The position numbers were made by a program, and so were the translations under genes. A stretch of DNA of 64,000 nucleotides from contig NZ_JACBNX010000003.1 of assembly GCF_013403875.1 (NCBI RefSeq), forward strand, positions 62,001 through 126,000, in the 5' to 3' direction. The notes under the pieces are model-generated. The model saw only the letters and a program-made list of their open reading frames with translations, did no database searches and was not told the DNA's origin. The DNA comes from Burkholderia guangdongensis. GTDB lineage: Bacteria > Pseudomonadota > Gammaproteobacteria > Burkholderiales > Burkholderiaceae. This document shows, one piece after another, positions 47,157-56,484 of this stretch. How positions within the stretch are numbered: position 1 is the stretch's first letter; the number at the start of each line of letters is the position of its first letter.

Positions 47157-48245
47157 TCACGCCACGCCGATGAGATGGATGAGCCCGAAGCTGATCACGC
47201 CAAGGACGATGAGCGACAGGGTGACTGCTCCGGTCACCCGTGGCCCGGCTTTTGCCACGACCCGAATGTCGACGCCAAGGCCTAGCGCCGCCATCGATAC
47301 CGTGGTCAGCAGGTTGGCGACGACCGCGGTCGGGTGCAGGACTGCGGTCGGGATCAATCCGGCGCTTCGAACGCCAGCCACGACGAGAAAGCCGACGATG
47401 AACCAGGGTACGAGTTGGTGAAGCGCGAGCTTTCCGGGCTTCGAACGATCGCCCGCCGTCACCTCCCGCGCAGGCTCGCCCGTTTCGTCGCGCAGTTTCG
47501 AAGCCAGAAGGGACATCAGGAGCACGACAGGGCCAAGCATCAGCACACGCACCAGCTTGACGACCGTTCCTACCTGGTTGCTGAGGGCGCCGATCGGCAA
47601 CGTCGCGGCGAGAACCTGCGGCACGGCGTAAACGGTCAGTCCAGCCATGACGCCATATTGCGTCAACGACATCTGCAAAAGCGGCACGAACAGCGGCAGG
47701 ACAAGCACGACGATCACGCCCAGCACGGCCGTGAAAGCGATGGACGAGGCAATGTCCTCTCCATTGGCGCCAATGACCGGAGCCACGGCGGCGATTGCGG
47801 AGTTGCCGCAGATCGAGTTGCCGCATGCGACAAGGATCGCCATGCGCTGTGGGAGTCCGCACGCCCGGCTTATGACGTAGCTTGTCGCGATCGCGACGAC
47901 GACGACAACCGCAATGCCGGCAATCAGTTCCGGCCCGATGGCCAGAACCGCACGGGCGCTCACCGATGCCCCCAGAAGCACGACCGCGATTTCGAGCAAC
48001 GTCTTGGCGCTGAACTCGATACCGGCACGCCAAACACTCGGCGGCGTCCAGATGCTTCGTATCACGACGCCGAGGAGGATGGCGAAAACCAACGCCTCAA
48101 GCCAGGGGCGACCGACAAGATCGATTTCGATCACCTGGAGCAGATAGGAAAGTGCCGTGACGAAAATACAAAGGCCAATGCCTGGAAGAAGGCGCGCCGA
48201 CGCCGGGAGGGTTGATTGCGCTTGAGCGATGTTTTGGGCGGACAT
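47157..48245 (-). CDS. YeiH/UPF0324-family putative sulfate exporter
   Basis: A 362-residue membrane protein with about ten helices. GIGLCIFVTALSYLLQ, LEALVFAILLGVVIRS, KTLLEIAVVLLGASVSARAVL and VACGNSICGNSAIAAVAPVIGA are hallmarks of the YeiH/PSE family. The start at 48243-48245 is preferred, with AAGGA 6 nt upstream. It is divergent from a LysR gene, the same pairing as yeiH and yeiE in enterics. Transport of an anion such as sulfite or sulfate is a family-level guess. Confidence 0.88.
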   Translation of the reverse strand: MSAQNIAQAQSTLPASARLLPGIGLCIFVTALSYLLQVIEIDLVGRPWLEALVFAILLGVVIRSIWTPPSVWRAGIEFSAKTLLEIAVVLLGASVSARAVLAIGPELIAGIAVVVVVAIATSYVISRACGLPQRMAILVACGNSICGNSAIAAVAPVIGANGEDIASSIAFTAVLGVIVVLVLPLFVPLLQMSLTQYGVMAGLTVYAVPQVLAATLPIGALSNQVGTVVKLVRVLMLGPVVLLMSLLASKLRDETGEPAREVTAGDRSKPGKLALHQLVPWFIVGFLVVAGVRSAGLIPTAVLHPTAVVANLLTTVSMAALGLGVDIRVVAKAGPRVTGAVTLSLIVLGVISFGLIHLIGVA

Positions 48246-48299
48246 GACCATTCCTTGTTGATAGCGAAATCGTGCCCGATGGTTACTGTTTAGTCTATT

Positions 48300-48312
48300 T
48301 CAATATAATTGA
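48300..48312. promoter_or_regulatory. Palindrome between YeiH and LysR genes
   Basis: TCAAT-ATA-ATTGA lies in the AT-rich divergent gap, 21 bp upstream of the LysR start, and may be its recognition site. Confidence 0.4.
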
Positions 48313-48333
48313 TGTTTTATTCGATTATTCTGA

Positions 48334-49263
48334 ATGAAAATGACGCTTGATCAACTTCGGATTTTCATCGCGGTAGCCGAGCGCGAACACCTCACGCGAG
48401 CCGCCGAGGCCTTGAACCTCACCCCGTCCGCGGTAAGCGCGGCGATCCACGCTTTGGAAACCCGATACGGGGTCAACCTCTTCCATCGGATTGGCCGCCG
48501 CATCGAACTGAGCCAGACGGGGCGGCTGTTTCTCGTTGAGGCCAAAGCGACGCAACGAAGCGCGAGGCTTGCGGAACTGGCTTTGACCGAACTGGGCGGC
48601 CTTCAGCGCGGAACGCTGACCATTCAAGCCAGCCAAACCATCGCCGGCTATTGGCTTCCGCCGCTCCTGGTGGATTTCAAGGCTGCGCATCCGGCGATCG
48701 GCGTCGTGCTGCGCGAAGGCAATTCCGCCGATGTCGCGGCCGCCGTCCTCGACGGTACGGCCGACCTCGGCTTCGCGGAGGGGGCGATCGACGACCCCGC
48801 GCTGACGCTCGTGACGGTGGCGCGCGATCGTCTTGTCGTCGTGGCATCGCCCGATCATCCTTTGGCGAAACGAAGAGCGTCGCCCAAAGACCTGGCCGAA
48901 GCGACATGGATATTGCGCGAGGAGGGCTCCGGAACGCGATCCGCGTTCGAGGCCGCACTTCGTGCGCTCGACATCGATTCCGCGCGACTCACCGCGCCCC
49001 TTGAATTGCCGACCAACGAAGCCGTCTGCGTGGCGGTACGCTCTAGCACCCATCTGACGGTGGTCTCTGACTTGGTGGCTCGTCCTCACATAGATGCGGG
49101 ACGTCTCGCTTTGATCGCAATCGATCTCGGCACACGCGCCTTCAGTTTGGTTCGGCACAAGGAGCGCTATCGCACCAGGGCATCCGAAGCGTTCGAGGCC
49201 CAGCTACCAGGACCGGCGGACAGCGACAGGCTCGGGAACCCGCCGACGCCACCCACTCGTTAA
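48334..49263 (+). CDS. LysR-family regulator (YeiE-like)
   Basis: A 309-residue regulator: MTLDQLRIFIAVAEREHLTRAAEALNLTPSAVSAAIHALETRYGVNLFHRIGRRIELSQTG forms the winged helix, and RGTLTIQASQTIAGYWLPPLLVDFKAAHP begins the effector domain. The length and class match YeiE/CysB-like proteins paired with YeiH. It probably controls the divergent exporter gene. The C-terminal 15 residues are polar and lie outside the domain. Confidence 0.9.
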   Translation: MKMTLDQLRIFIAVAEREHLTRAAEALNLTPSAVSAAIHALETRYGVNLFHRIGRRIELSQTGRLFLVEAKATQRSARLAELALTELGGLQRGTLTIQASQTIAGYWLPPLLVDFKAAHPAIGVVLREGNSADVAAAVLDGTADLGFAEGAIDDPALTLVTVARDRLVVVASPDHPLAKRRASPKDLAEATWILREEGSGTRSAFEAALRALDIDSARLTAPLELPTNEAVCVAVRSSTHLTVVSDLVARPHIDAGRLALIAIDLGTRAFSLVRHKERYRTRASEAFEAQLPGPADSDRLGNPPTPPTR

Positions 49264-49518
49264 ACGGTGCAGACGCGGAGGAGGTGTCCGGCAGGGCTCG
49301 GGATGGCGCGCCAGCCTGGGCGGATCGGCCGAGTGCTGATTCGTATGTGAGGCCAGGCTGCCATGCCGGATAACCGCCCGCCCCGAGAAAACCCTCATTT
49401 CGCACGATCTCCGCACATGCTCGCGCGATTATCGCTCGAACGCATAGGAAGAACGCTTGTTAACACCCGCCGCACCCGCCTAAGCTGCAAGCATCACCAA
49501 CGAACCGCTCCCTCGATC

Positions 49519-50430
49519 ATGAAGATTGCCGGAACCACCCGGGTGTTCTACTGCATCGCCGATCCGATCGCGCAGGTGCGCGCGCCCGAGCTGTTCAATC
49601 ACGTGTTCGCCGCGCACGGCATCGATGCGGTGATGGTGCCGCTGCAGGTCGCGCCCGCGCATCTCGCGGCGACGCTCGACGCGCTGCTCGCGTCGCCGAC
49701 CGTCGGCGGGATTTCGCTGTCGATTCCGCACAAGACGATGGCGGCCGGGCTCGTGTCGAACGCGACGCCGCTTGCGCGCGCGGCCGACGCGGTCAACGCG
49801 ATCCGCCGCGGCGCCGACGGACGCATCGAAGGCGCGCTGTTCGACGGTCTCGGCTTCGTCCGCTCGCTCGAGCGCGTCGGCTTCGACGTCGCCTGGCGCA
49901 GCGTGCTGCTGATCGGCGCGGGCGGCGCCGCGAGCGCGCTCGCGACCGCGCTCGCGGAACGCGGCGCGAGCCGCATCGCGCTGTACGATCCCGATCACGC
50001 GAAGGCGGTGCGGGTCGCCGACGCGGTGACGCGCGCGTATCCCTCCCAATCCGGATGCCAAGCCACGAGCGTGCCGTCGAACGATCCGGCCGGCTACGAT
50101 CTCGTCGTCAATGCGTCGCCGCTCGGCCTGCGCGCGGGCGATCCGCTGCCGGTGCCGGTCGAGCGGATCGAGCCGCATGCGTTCGTCTACGACATCCTGA
50201 TGAAGGGGCAGCCGACACCGCTCGTGCGCGCGGCCCGCGCGCGCGGGCTCAGCGCGTCGCCGGGCTTCGACATGCTGGTGCAGCAAGCGCCGCTGTATCT
50301 CGATTTCTTCGGCTATCCCGAGCTGGCGGACGCCGCCCGGCGCGGCGATGCGGTTCTCAGGGCGCTGCTGGAGACCGAGCCGGCGACGTCCGGCCAGCAC
50401 GACGAAGCGGCGCACGGCACGCCGGCCTGA
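49519..50430 (+). CDS. Shikimate/quinate dehydrogenase-like protein (AroE family)
   Basis: A 303-residue oxidoreductase. The N-terminal substrate domain has a divergent TRVFYCIADPIAQVRAPELFNHVFAAHGIDAVMVPLQV segment and GGISLSIPHKTMAA with the catalytic lysine. The nucleotide loop is VLLIGAGGAASALATALAERGA, and YDILMKGQPTPLVRAARARG is typical of AroE. Since it adjoins a 3-dehydroshikimate dehydratase, it is more likely catabolic (quinate or shikimate oxidation) than the housekeeping AroE. The serine pair of AroE (SxS) is replaced here by IAQVRAP, which points to a different ligand. Confidence 0.85.
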   Translation: MKIAGTTRVFYCIADPIAQVRAPELFNHVFAAHGIDAVMVPLQVAPAHLAATLDALLASPTVGGISLSIPHKTMAAGLVSNATPLARAADAVNAIRRGADGRIEGALFDGLGFVRSLERVGFDVAWRSVLLIGAGGAASALATALAERGASRIALYDPDHAKAVRVADAVTRAYPSQSGCQATSVPSNDPAGYDLVVNASPLGLRAGDPLPVPVERIEPHAFVYDILMKGQPTPLVRAARARGLSASPGFDMLVQQAPLYLDFFGYPELADAARRGDAVLRALLETEPATSGQHDEAAHGTPA

Positions 50431-50504
50431 GCGGAACGGAGCAGGCCGGGGCGGGCCTGAACGGACCCGAGCGGGCCGGAACCGCCACCATCGATCACAC
50501 AGAT

Positions 50505-50540
50505 GAAAACGCCCGCGCCCGGTTCAACCGGGCGCGGGCG
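50505..50540 (-). terminator. Intrinsic terminator of the quinate/shikimate operon
   Basis: A 13-bp stem with arms GCCCGCGCCCGG and CCGGGCGCGGGC and a five-base loop is followed on the minus strand by TTTTC. It begins 20 nt after the dehydratase stop. Confidence 0.8.
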
Positions 50541-50559
50541 CATGAAGCTCCCCTGACAC

Positions 50560-52473
50560 TCACTCGTCGTCGCGCGACACCGCCACCTTGCGCTGCGCTT
50601 GCGCGGCGAGCCGCACCGGCGCATTGACCGCGCCATAGCCGTCGTAGCCGCCAACCCGCTGCGCGACCTCGACGAAGAAGCGCTCGTCGAGCGGCTCGGT
50701 GTAGAACTGGAAGAACTCGCCGCCGTTCGCATCGCGGTCGTACAGCACGCTCGTGGCGCACATGCGTTCGAGCAGCTCGTCGGCAAAGCCGTAACGCGCG
50801 GCGAGATCGTCGTAATAATTCCGGGGAATGCGCAGCAGTTTGACGCCGCGCGCGCGCAGCCGATCGGCGGCCGCGAAGATGTCTTCCGTTGCGAACGCAA
50901 CGTGATTGAGCCCACTGCCCTGATACGTGCGCAACGATTGCGCCACCGCGGTATGGCGATCCGCCGACGCGTTCAGCACGACGCGCACGCTTCCGTCCTT
51001 GCTGCGCACCGCGCGGCTGCGGACGAGGCCGTACGGATCGGGCAGCAGCACCGACGCCTCCGCCTCGAGACCCAGCGCGGCCTTGAAATACAGGATCCAC
51101 GCATCGAGCGCGTCGGCCGGGAGATTCATGCACACGTGATCGATCCGGGTCAGCGCGCCCGGCTCGTCCGCCGCGTCGCCGTCATGCGCGCCGGACAGAT
51201 CGAAATCCGATTCGTACAGCGTCGGCTCGCCCGGCGCTTCGTCGACGAAATAATGCAGGCTGCCGTCCGGCGCGCGCACGGCCGGCACCACGCGCTCGTT
51301 CGGGCCGACGCGCCCCGAGAACGGCGCATAGCCGAACGACGTCGCGCGCTCGAACGCCTGCGCCGCATCGGCGACCCGGAACGCGGACGCGCACAGCGAA
51401 AGACCGTGCGCATGAAAGAACGCGCTCGCGAACGAATCGGCATCGGCGTTGAACACGATCGACGCGTCGCGCTGCTGATACAGCGTCACGTCCTTCGACC
51501 GATGGCGTCCGGTCGCGCGAAAGCCGATCCGCGCGAACTGCTCCATCAGCCCGGTCACCGCCGTCGAATCGACCGCGAACTCGATGAACTGAAAGCCGTT
51601 GGCGACGGGCGGCGCCGGCGGCGAGAAAAGCGGCGCGGCATCGCGCACCGGCGCGGGCAGGCGATGCGCGACCTGCTCCTCCAGATACAGCAGCGAGCGA
51701 TGGCCGTCGGCGGCCGTCGCGGTCGTCGACGCCGCACGAAAACCGTCGTTGAAAATTTCGAGCGACAGCGGCCCTCGGTACCCCGAAGCAATCACGCGCT
51801 CGGCGAAACCGGTCACATCGAGCTCGCCCTGCCCCGGGAAGCAGCGATAGTGACGGCTCCATTCAAGCACGTCCATCTTCAGCACCGGCGCGTCCGCGAT
51901 CTGCACGAACGCGATGCGGTCGCCCGGAATCCGCGCGATGTCGTCAAGCGGGTCGCCGATCGACAGCGTGTGGAAGCTGTCGAGAATCAGCCCGAGGCTC
52001 GGATGGTCGACCGCGTCGACGAGCCGCCACGCGTGACGATACGAGTTCACGTACCGCCCCCACGCGAGCGCCTCGTAGCCGACGCGCACGCCTTCGCGCT
52101 CGGCCAGCTCCGCGAGCCGGCCGAGCTGATCGACGATCAGCGCGTCGTCGCCGATCGTGTCCGCCGACACGCTGCTGCACACGAGCACGAGATCGGTGCC
52201 GAGCTCGTGCATCAGCTCGAACTTGCGCTGCGCGCGCTTCAGGTTGTGCACGAGCCGCTCGGCGGACACCCCCTCGAAATCGCGAAACGGCTGGAACAGC
52301 AGCACCTTCAGGCCGAGATCGTCGCAACGGCGGCGCACGTCGGCCGGCGAGCCGTCGAAGTACAGCAAATCGTTCTCGAAGATCTCGACGCCGTCGAAAC
52401 CCGCGGCGGCGATCGCCGCGAGCTTGTCTTCGAGCGTGCCGCTGATCGACACGGTGGCGGTTGAGCGGAGCAT
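50560..52473 (-). CDS. quiC: 3-dehydroshikimate dehydratase fused to HPPD-like domain
   Basis: A 637-residue fusion. Residues about 1-285 form a TIM-barrel sugar-phosphate-isomerase-like domain (FDGVEIFENDLLYF, GYEALAWGRYVNSY, LILDSFHTLSIGDPLDDI, LSLEIFNDGF), which converts 3-dehydroshikimate to protocatechuate. Residues about 290-637 are two VOC modules like 4-hydroxyphenylpyruvate dioxygenase (FIEFAVDS, IDHVCMNLPADALD, LNHVAFATEDI, GGEFFQFYTEPL). Such fused enzymes are known in Pseudomonas as QuiC; the role of the C-terminal half is debated. It is the third gene after the transporter and BKACE genes. Confidence 0.92.
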   Translation of the reverse strand: MLRSTATVSISGTLEDKLAAIAAAGFDGVEIFENDLLYFDGSPADVRRRCDDLGLKVLLFQPFRDFEGVSAERLVHNLKRAQRKFELMHELGTDLVLVCSSVSADTIGDDALIVDQLGRLAELAEREGVRVGYEALAWGRYVNSYRHAWRLVDAVDHPSLGLILDSFHTLSIGDPLDDIARIPGDRIAFVQIADAPVLKMDVLEWSRHYRCFPGQGELDVTGFAERVIASGYRGPLSLEIFNDGFRAASTTATAADGHRSLLYLEEQVAHRLPAPVRDAAPLFSPPAPPVANGFQFIEFAVDSTAVTGLMEQFARIGFRATGRHRSKDVTLYQQRDASIVFNADADSFASAFFHAHGLSLCASAFRVADAAQAFERATSFGYAPFSGRVGPNERVVPAVRAPDGSLHYFVDEAPGEPTLYESDFDLSGAHDGDAADEPGALTRIDHVCMNLPADALDAWILYFKAALGLEAEASVLLPDPYGLVRSRAVRSKDGSVRVVLNASADRHTAVAQSLRTYQGSGLNHVAFATEDIFAAADRLRARGVKLLRIPRNYYDDLAARYGFADELLERMCATSVLYDRDANGGEFFQFYTEPLDERFFVEVAQRVGGYDGYGAVNAPVRLAAQAQRKVAVSRDDE

Positions 52474-52503
52474 CGGATGTCGTCCTGTGTGAGCGGGTTG
52501 CGG

Positions 52504-53334
52504 TTACGCGGCCTTGAGGCCGAGCAGCGCGCGCGCCTGCGCGGGCGTCGCGACCGGGCGCTCGTACTCGGCGCACAGCCCTGCCACGCGCGACACGAGC
52601 TGCGCGTTGCTGGCCGCGAGCGTGTCCTTGTCCCAGCGTACGTTGTCCTCGAGGCCGGTGCGGCAATGGCCGCCCATCTGCAGCGTCCAGTGATTGACCT
52701 CGAGCTGATGGCGCCCGATCCCTGCGGCGGTCCACGTCGCGTCCGGCAGCAGCGCGTTCAGCTGCGCGACCTGGAACTCGAGGATCTCGCGGCGCGCGGG
52801 CAGCGCGTTCTTCACGCCGAACACGAACTGCACGTGCACCGGCGACTTCAGCAGCCCCTGCTGCACGAGATCGACCGTGCTGTACAGCATCGCCAGATCG
52901 AAAATCTCGATCTCCGGCTTCACGTCGTGCTGAAGCATCATCGATGCGAGCGAACGGACGAAATCGGGCGGGTTCTCGTAGACGGTCGTCGGGAAGTTGA
53001 CCGAGCCCGTCGCGAGCGACGCCATGTCCGGGCACAGATCGAGCATCGCGCCGCGCTGCTCGAACGAACGGCCGCGGCCGCCGGTCGAGAACTGGATGAT
53101 CATGCCCGAGCAGTGCTTGCGGATGCCGTCCTGAAGATCGGCGAAACGCGCGCGGTCCGAGCTCGAGTTTTCCTGTTCGTCGCGCACGTGCAGATGCACG
53201 AGCGTCGCGCCGGCGTCGTACGCTTCATGCGTGCTTTCGATCTGCTCGGCGATCGAGATCGGCACGGCCGGGTTGTCCTTCTTGCGCGGCACGGAACCGG
53301 TGATGGCGACGGTGATGATGCAGGGTGCGTTCAT
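52504..53334 (-). CDS. BKACE-family 3-keto acid cleavage enzyme
   Basis: A 276-residue TIM-barrel enzyme of the DUF849 family, which transfers acetyl-CoA to a beta-keto acid to give acetoacetate and a new acyl-CoA. It shows ITVAITGSVPRKKDNPAVPIS, the zinc-ligand motif in LVHLHVRDE and the EHNLLEVEVF-like IEIFDLAMLY segment. The substrate within this cluster is unknown; it is not part of the standard quinate route. It lies 30 bp upstream of quiC and 87 bp downstream of the MHS transporter, so all three are likely co-transcribed. Confidence 0.85.
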   Translation of the reverse strand: MNAPCIITVAITGSVPRKKDNPAVPISIAEQIESTHEAYDAGATLVHLHVRDEQENSSSDRARFADLQDGIRKHCSGMIIQFSTGGRGRSFEQRGAMLDLCPDMASLATGSVNFPTTVYENPPDFVRSLASMMLQHDVKPEIEIFDLAMLYSTVDLVQQGLLKSPVHVQFVFGVKNALPARREILEFQVAQLNALLPDATWTAAGIGRHQLEVNHWTLQMGGHCRTGLEDNVRWDKDTLAASNAQLVSRVAGLCAEYERPVATPAQARALLGLKAA

Positions 53335-53421
53335 GGCGATGACCTGATGACTGAAAGGAAGACGGGACGCGACTTGCGTCGCGCGCTGTTCAATACGCTG
53401 TCCGGGCGGGGAGCCGGCTTC

Positions 53422-54726
53422 TCATCGCGTCTTCATCGTCGCGGCGACGATGACCGACAGCAGGCAGCCGACCGCGAGATACGCGGCGACCGGATGCCAC
53501 GAGCCGCCGGCGAGGCCGACGAGGCCGACCGCGATGAACGGCGTGAACCCGCCGCCGACCACGCTCGCGACCTGATAGCCGACGCCCGCGCCGCTGTAGC
53601 GGTATTCGGCGCCGAACAGCTCGGTGAACATCGGCTGCTGCACGCTGACGACCATGTCGTGCGCGACGTTCGCGAGCAGCACCGAGAAAACCACGATCCA
53701 TCCGATCGACCGCGCGTCGAGCGCGACGAAGAACGGCACCGCGCTCAGCAGGCCGATGATCGCGCCGGTGATGTAGATGCGACGGCGTCCGAAACGATCG
53801 GCGAGCGCCGCGAAACACGGAATCGTCACGATGCTGACCGCGCCGACGAGCAGCCCGATGTTCAGAAACAGATCGCGCGACATCCCGAGGTTGGTCGTCG
53901 AGTAGCTGAGCGCGAACGCGGTGACGATGTACATCGTGAACAGCTCGGCGAGGCGCAGCGCGATGATCAGCAGGAACGCCTTCGGATGGCGAAGCAACGC
54001 TTCGAGCACCGGCAGCCGCACCTTCTTGTGCGCATGCTCGACCCGCTCGACGAACTCCGTCGACTCGTCCATGCTCTTGCGCACCCACAGGCCGATCGCG
54101 ACGAGCACGATGCTGAACACGAACGGCAGACGCCAGCCCCACGACTTGAACGCCGCGTCGCCGAGCGTGTGGCTCAGGATCGACACGATGCCGGTCGACA
54201 GCACGAGCCCGACGCCATAGCCGACCTGCACGCCGCTGCTATAGAACGCCTTCTTCGCCTTCGGCGCGCTTTCGACCGCCATCAGCGCCGCGCCGCCCCA
54301 TTCGCCGCCGACCGCGAAACCCTGCAGCGCGCGCATCAGCACGAGCAGCACCGGCGCCCACCAGCCGATCGTCGCGAAGGTCGGCAGAAAGCCGATCGCG
54401 ACCGTCGACAGCCCCATCATCATCACGGTCAGCACGAGCATCCGCTTGCGGCCGAGGCGGTCGCCGTAGTGGCCGAACACGACGCCGCCGAGCGGACGGA
54501 ACAGGAAGCCGACGCCGAACGTCGCGAACGCGGCGAGCGTGCCCATCGTCGGGCTGACCTTCGGGAAGAACGCGGCGTTGAACACGAGCGCGGCGACGAT
54601 CCCGTACAGCAGGAAGTCGTACCAGTCGACGACCGCGCCGACGAAGCTGCCGATCGCGGCCTTGCGGGCCTGGTTGCGCACGCGGCCCGTCGGGAGCGCG
54701 TCGAGGTTGTCTAGGGCTTGGGTCAT
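53422..54726 (-). CDS. MFS transporter of the metabolite:H+ symporter (MHS) type, ShiA-like
   Basis: A 434-residue transporter: IGSFVGAVVDWYDFLLYGIVAALVFNAAFFP is the MHS first-helix signature (DWYDF), FRPLGGVVFGHYGDRLGRKRML follows, and VGGEWGGAALMAVE sits in helix 5. ShiA carries shikimate and its relatives carry other carboxylates. Being first in an operon with 3-dehydroshikimate dehydratase, shikimate, quinate or 3-dehydroshikimate is the expected cargo. Confidence 0.9.
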   Translation of the reverse strand: MTQALDNLDALPTGRVRNQARKAAIGSFVGAVVDWYDFLLYGIVAALVFNAAFFPKVSPTMGTLAAFATFGVGFLFRPLGGVVFGHYGDRLGRKRMLVLTVMMMGLSTVAIGFLPTFATIGWWAPVLLVLMRALQGFAVGGEWGGAALMAVESAPKAKKAFYSSGVQVGYGVGLVLSTGIVSILSHTLGDAAFKSWGWRLPFVFSIVLVAIGLWVRKSMDESTEFVERVEHAHKKVRLPVLEALLRHPKAFLLIIALRLAELFTMYIVTAFALSYSTTNLGMSRDLFLNIGLLVGAVSIVTIPCFAALADRFGRRRIYITGAIIGLLSAVPFFVALDARSIGWIVVFSVLLANVAHDMVVSVQQPMFTELFGAEYRYSGAGVGYQVASVVGGGFTPFIAVGLVGLAGGSWHPVAAYLAVGCLLSVIVAATMKTR

Positions 54727-54978
54727 GGTGTCGGATGTCTCCTGTTGCGCGGCCAGGGTGGCGGCCGTGCAGTTCTCGGTCCAGATTCAACGTTCTGGCT
54801 GGTGAACGGAGCATAGGGCGTGGATTGTGTGGGAACAATCATGCTTCGCGCGGCATCGTGCGATTGCCGCTCAGCTTCGTGCGATCAGCGCACGCATTGC
54901 GGGTTTGCACTAGGACGGGGGGAGGAATGGGGGACAGGGGTCAGGAAGCCGTCGTGAAGCGGGGCCGGTCGTTGTTCG

Positions 54979-56424
54979 TCATCCCAGATCGCGCCGGAAG
55001 CGCTGGCGCTGCGTGGCGTCGGCGATGCAGGCCTCGACCAGACGATAGAACTCGTCGAGGTTCGCGGCGCGCCGGGCTTCGCGCCTGGCGATCACCTTCG
55101 CGATCGGGCCCAGGTAGACCGCCAGTTTCATCGCCGTTGCGTCGATGCTCGCCTGGTCGATTTCGCCCGCGGTCGTCATGCCGGCGGCCGATTCGCGCGC
55201 GGTGCGCTGCGTCGCGACCGATTCGCCAGCAGGAAAGGACAGCGAAGACGATGAGGACGACGTCGCCATCGAAGCCCCCGATGTGCCGGACGTGAGCCGC
55301 GCCAGGATCCGCTCGAACTCGCTGCGCGTCGATTGGTTCGTCAGGCTCGACAGCAGTTGCTCGGTGAGCGTGCCCAGGTCGACCGCCTGCGCGGCCGCCC
55401 GCCGTACCAGCAGGCTCGCGAGCGGACCGATGTGCGTGGCGAGTTGCCGTTCGATGCGCTCGAGCAGTTCGGGTGGCCAGATTTGACCCGCCGGCGCCGC
55501 ATGCGTATCGGTCGTCGTGCCAATCCCCGCCGGCTCCGCGAACGCCGCGCCACTCGCCGCCACGATGGTCCGGTCGTCGTCGACCTGCGATGCGCCCGCC
55601 ATCAGCGCACGTAAGTCCGCGAGCCATTGCGCCGCCGACGCGAAGCGGTCGCCGGGCCGCTTGGCCAGCGCCTTCTCGACCATCGCGTCGATGGCCGGCG
55701 GGAGCGAGCGCACGATCCCGGACGGCCGGGCCGGCATCTCGTTCATGATCTGCCGCATGACGACGGCGGCCGAACCGACGAACGGCTGCCGGCCGGTGAG
55801 CATCCGGTACAGCACGACACCGGCCGAGAACAGATCCGAACGCGCATCCACCGATTCGCCCGCGAACTGCTCGGGCGACATGAAGCTCGGCGTGCCGATG
55901 ATCGAGCCGAACGACGTCGCCGACGCGCCGATGCGCGCGACGCCGAAATCCGCGACCTTGAGCAGCCCGCGCGCGGTGACGAGCAGGTTCGCCGGCTTGA
56001 TGTCGCGATGCACGACACCGGCCTCGTGCGCATACGCGAGCGCGGCGAGCAATTGCGCGAGCCAGTCGAGCGCGGTGGCGAGCGGCGGCACGTGGCCGGG
56101 CGGAAGCAGCGCGTCGAGCCCGTTTCCGGCGACGTACTCCATCACGATGTAAGCGGTGTCGCCGTCCTCGCCGAAGTCGTGGATCGTCACGATGTTCGGA
56201 TGCGCGAGCCGTCCCGCCGCGCGCGCCTCGTTGCGAAAGCGCTGGAGCACGTCGCTATCGGCGTCGCCTTCGTTCGCGAGCAGCTCCCGGCGTACCGTCT
56301 TGATGGCGACGGGCCTTTCGATGTGCGGATCGAAAGCGAGATAGACGACACCCATGGCCCCGGTGCCCAGTACGCGATCGATCCGGTATTTGCCGATCTG
56401 CGATCGCGTCGCTTCGTTCGTCAT
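54979..56424 (-). CDS. Hanks-type serine/threonine protein kinase with duplicated C-terminal module
   Basis: A 481-residue soluble kinase. Motifs: glycine loop GTGAMGVVY (20-28), catalytic lysine 42 (AIKTV), HRDIKPAN (139-146), DFGVAR (159-164) and GTPSFMSPEQ (177-186). After residue 290 the sequence is linker-like, then two 47-residue modules with the pattern L-A-x-x-(I/L)-G-P-x-A-...-R-R appear at 328-374 and 434-480, sharing 14 identities. No membrane helix or PASTA domain. It is the third gene of an operon with a DUF3365 sensor and a FecR-domain protein. Substrates are unknown. Confidence 0.93.
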   Translation of the reverse strand: MTNEATRSQIGKYRIDRVLGTGAMGVVYLAFDPHIERPVAIKTVRRELLANEGDADSDVLQRFRNEARAAGRLAHPNIVTIHDFGEDGDTAYIVMEYVAGNGLDALLPPGHVPPLATALDWLAQLLAALAYAHEAGVVHRDIKPANLLVTARGLLKVADFGVARIGASATSFGSIIGTPSFMSPEQFAGESVDARSDLFSAGVVLYRMLTGRQPFVGSAAVVMRQIMNEMPARPSGIVRSLPPAIDAMVEKALAKRPGDRFASAAQWLADLRALMAGASQVDDDRTIVAASGAAFAEPAGIGTTTDTHAAPAGQIWPPELLERIERQLATHIGPLASLLVRRAAAQAVDLGTLTEQLLSSLTNQSTRSEFERILARLTSGTSGASMATSSSSSSLSFPAGESVATQRTARESAAGMTTAGEIDQASIDATAMKLAVYLGPIAKVIARREARRAANLDEFYRLVEACIADATQRQRFRRDLG

Positions 56425-56484
56425 GTCGATGTCCTTTCGCGGCCCGGTTCACCTCGTTCCGGCGTCCGATATGGCGATGCGCGC

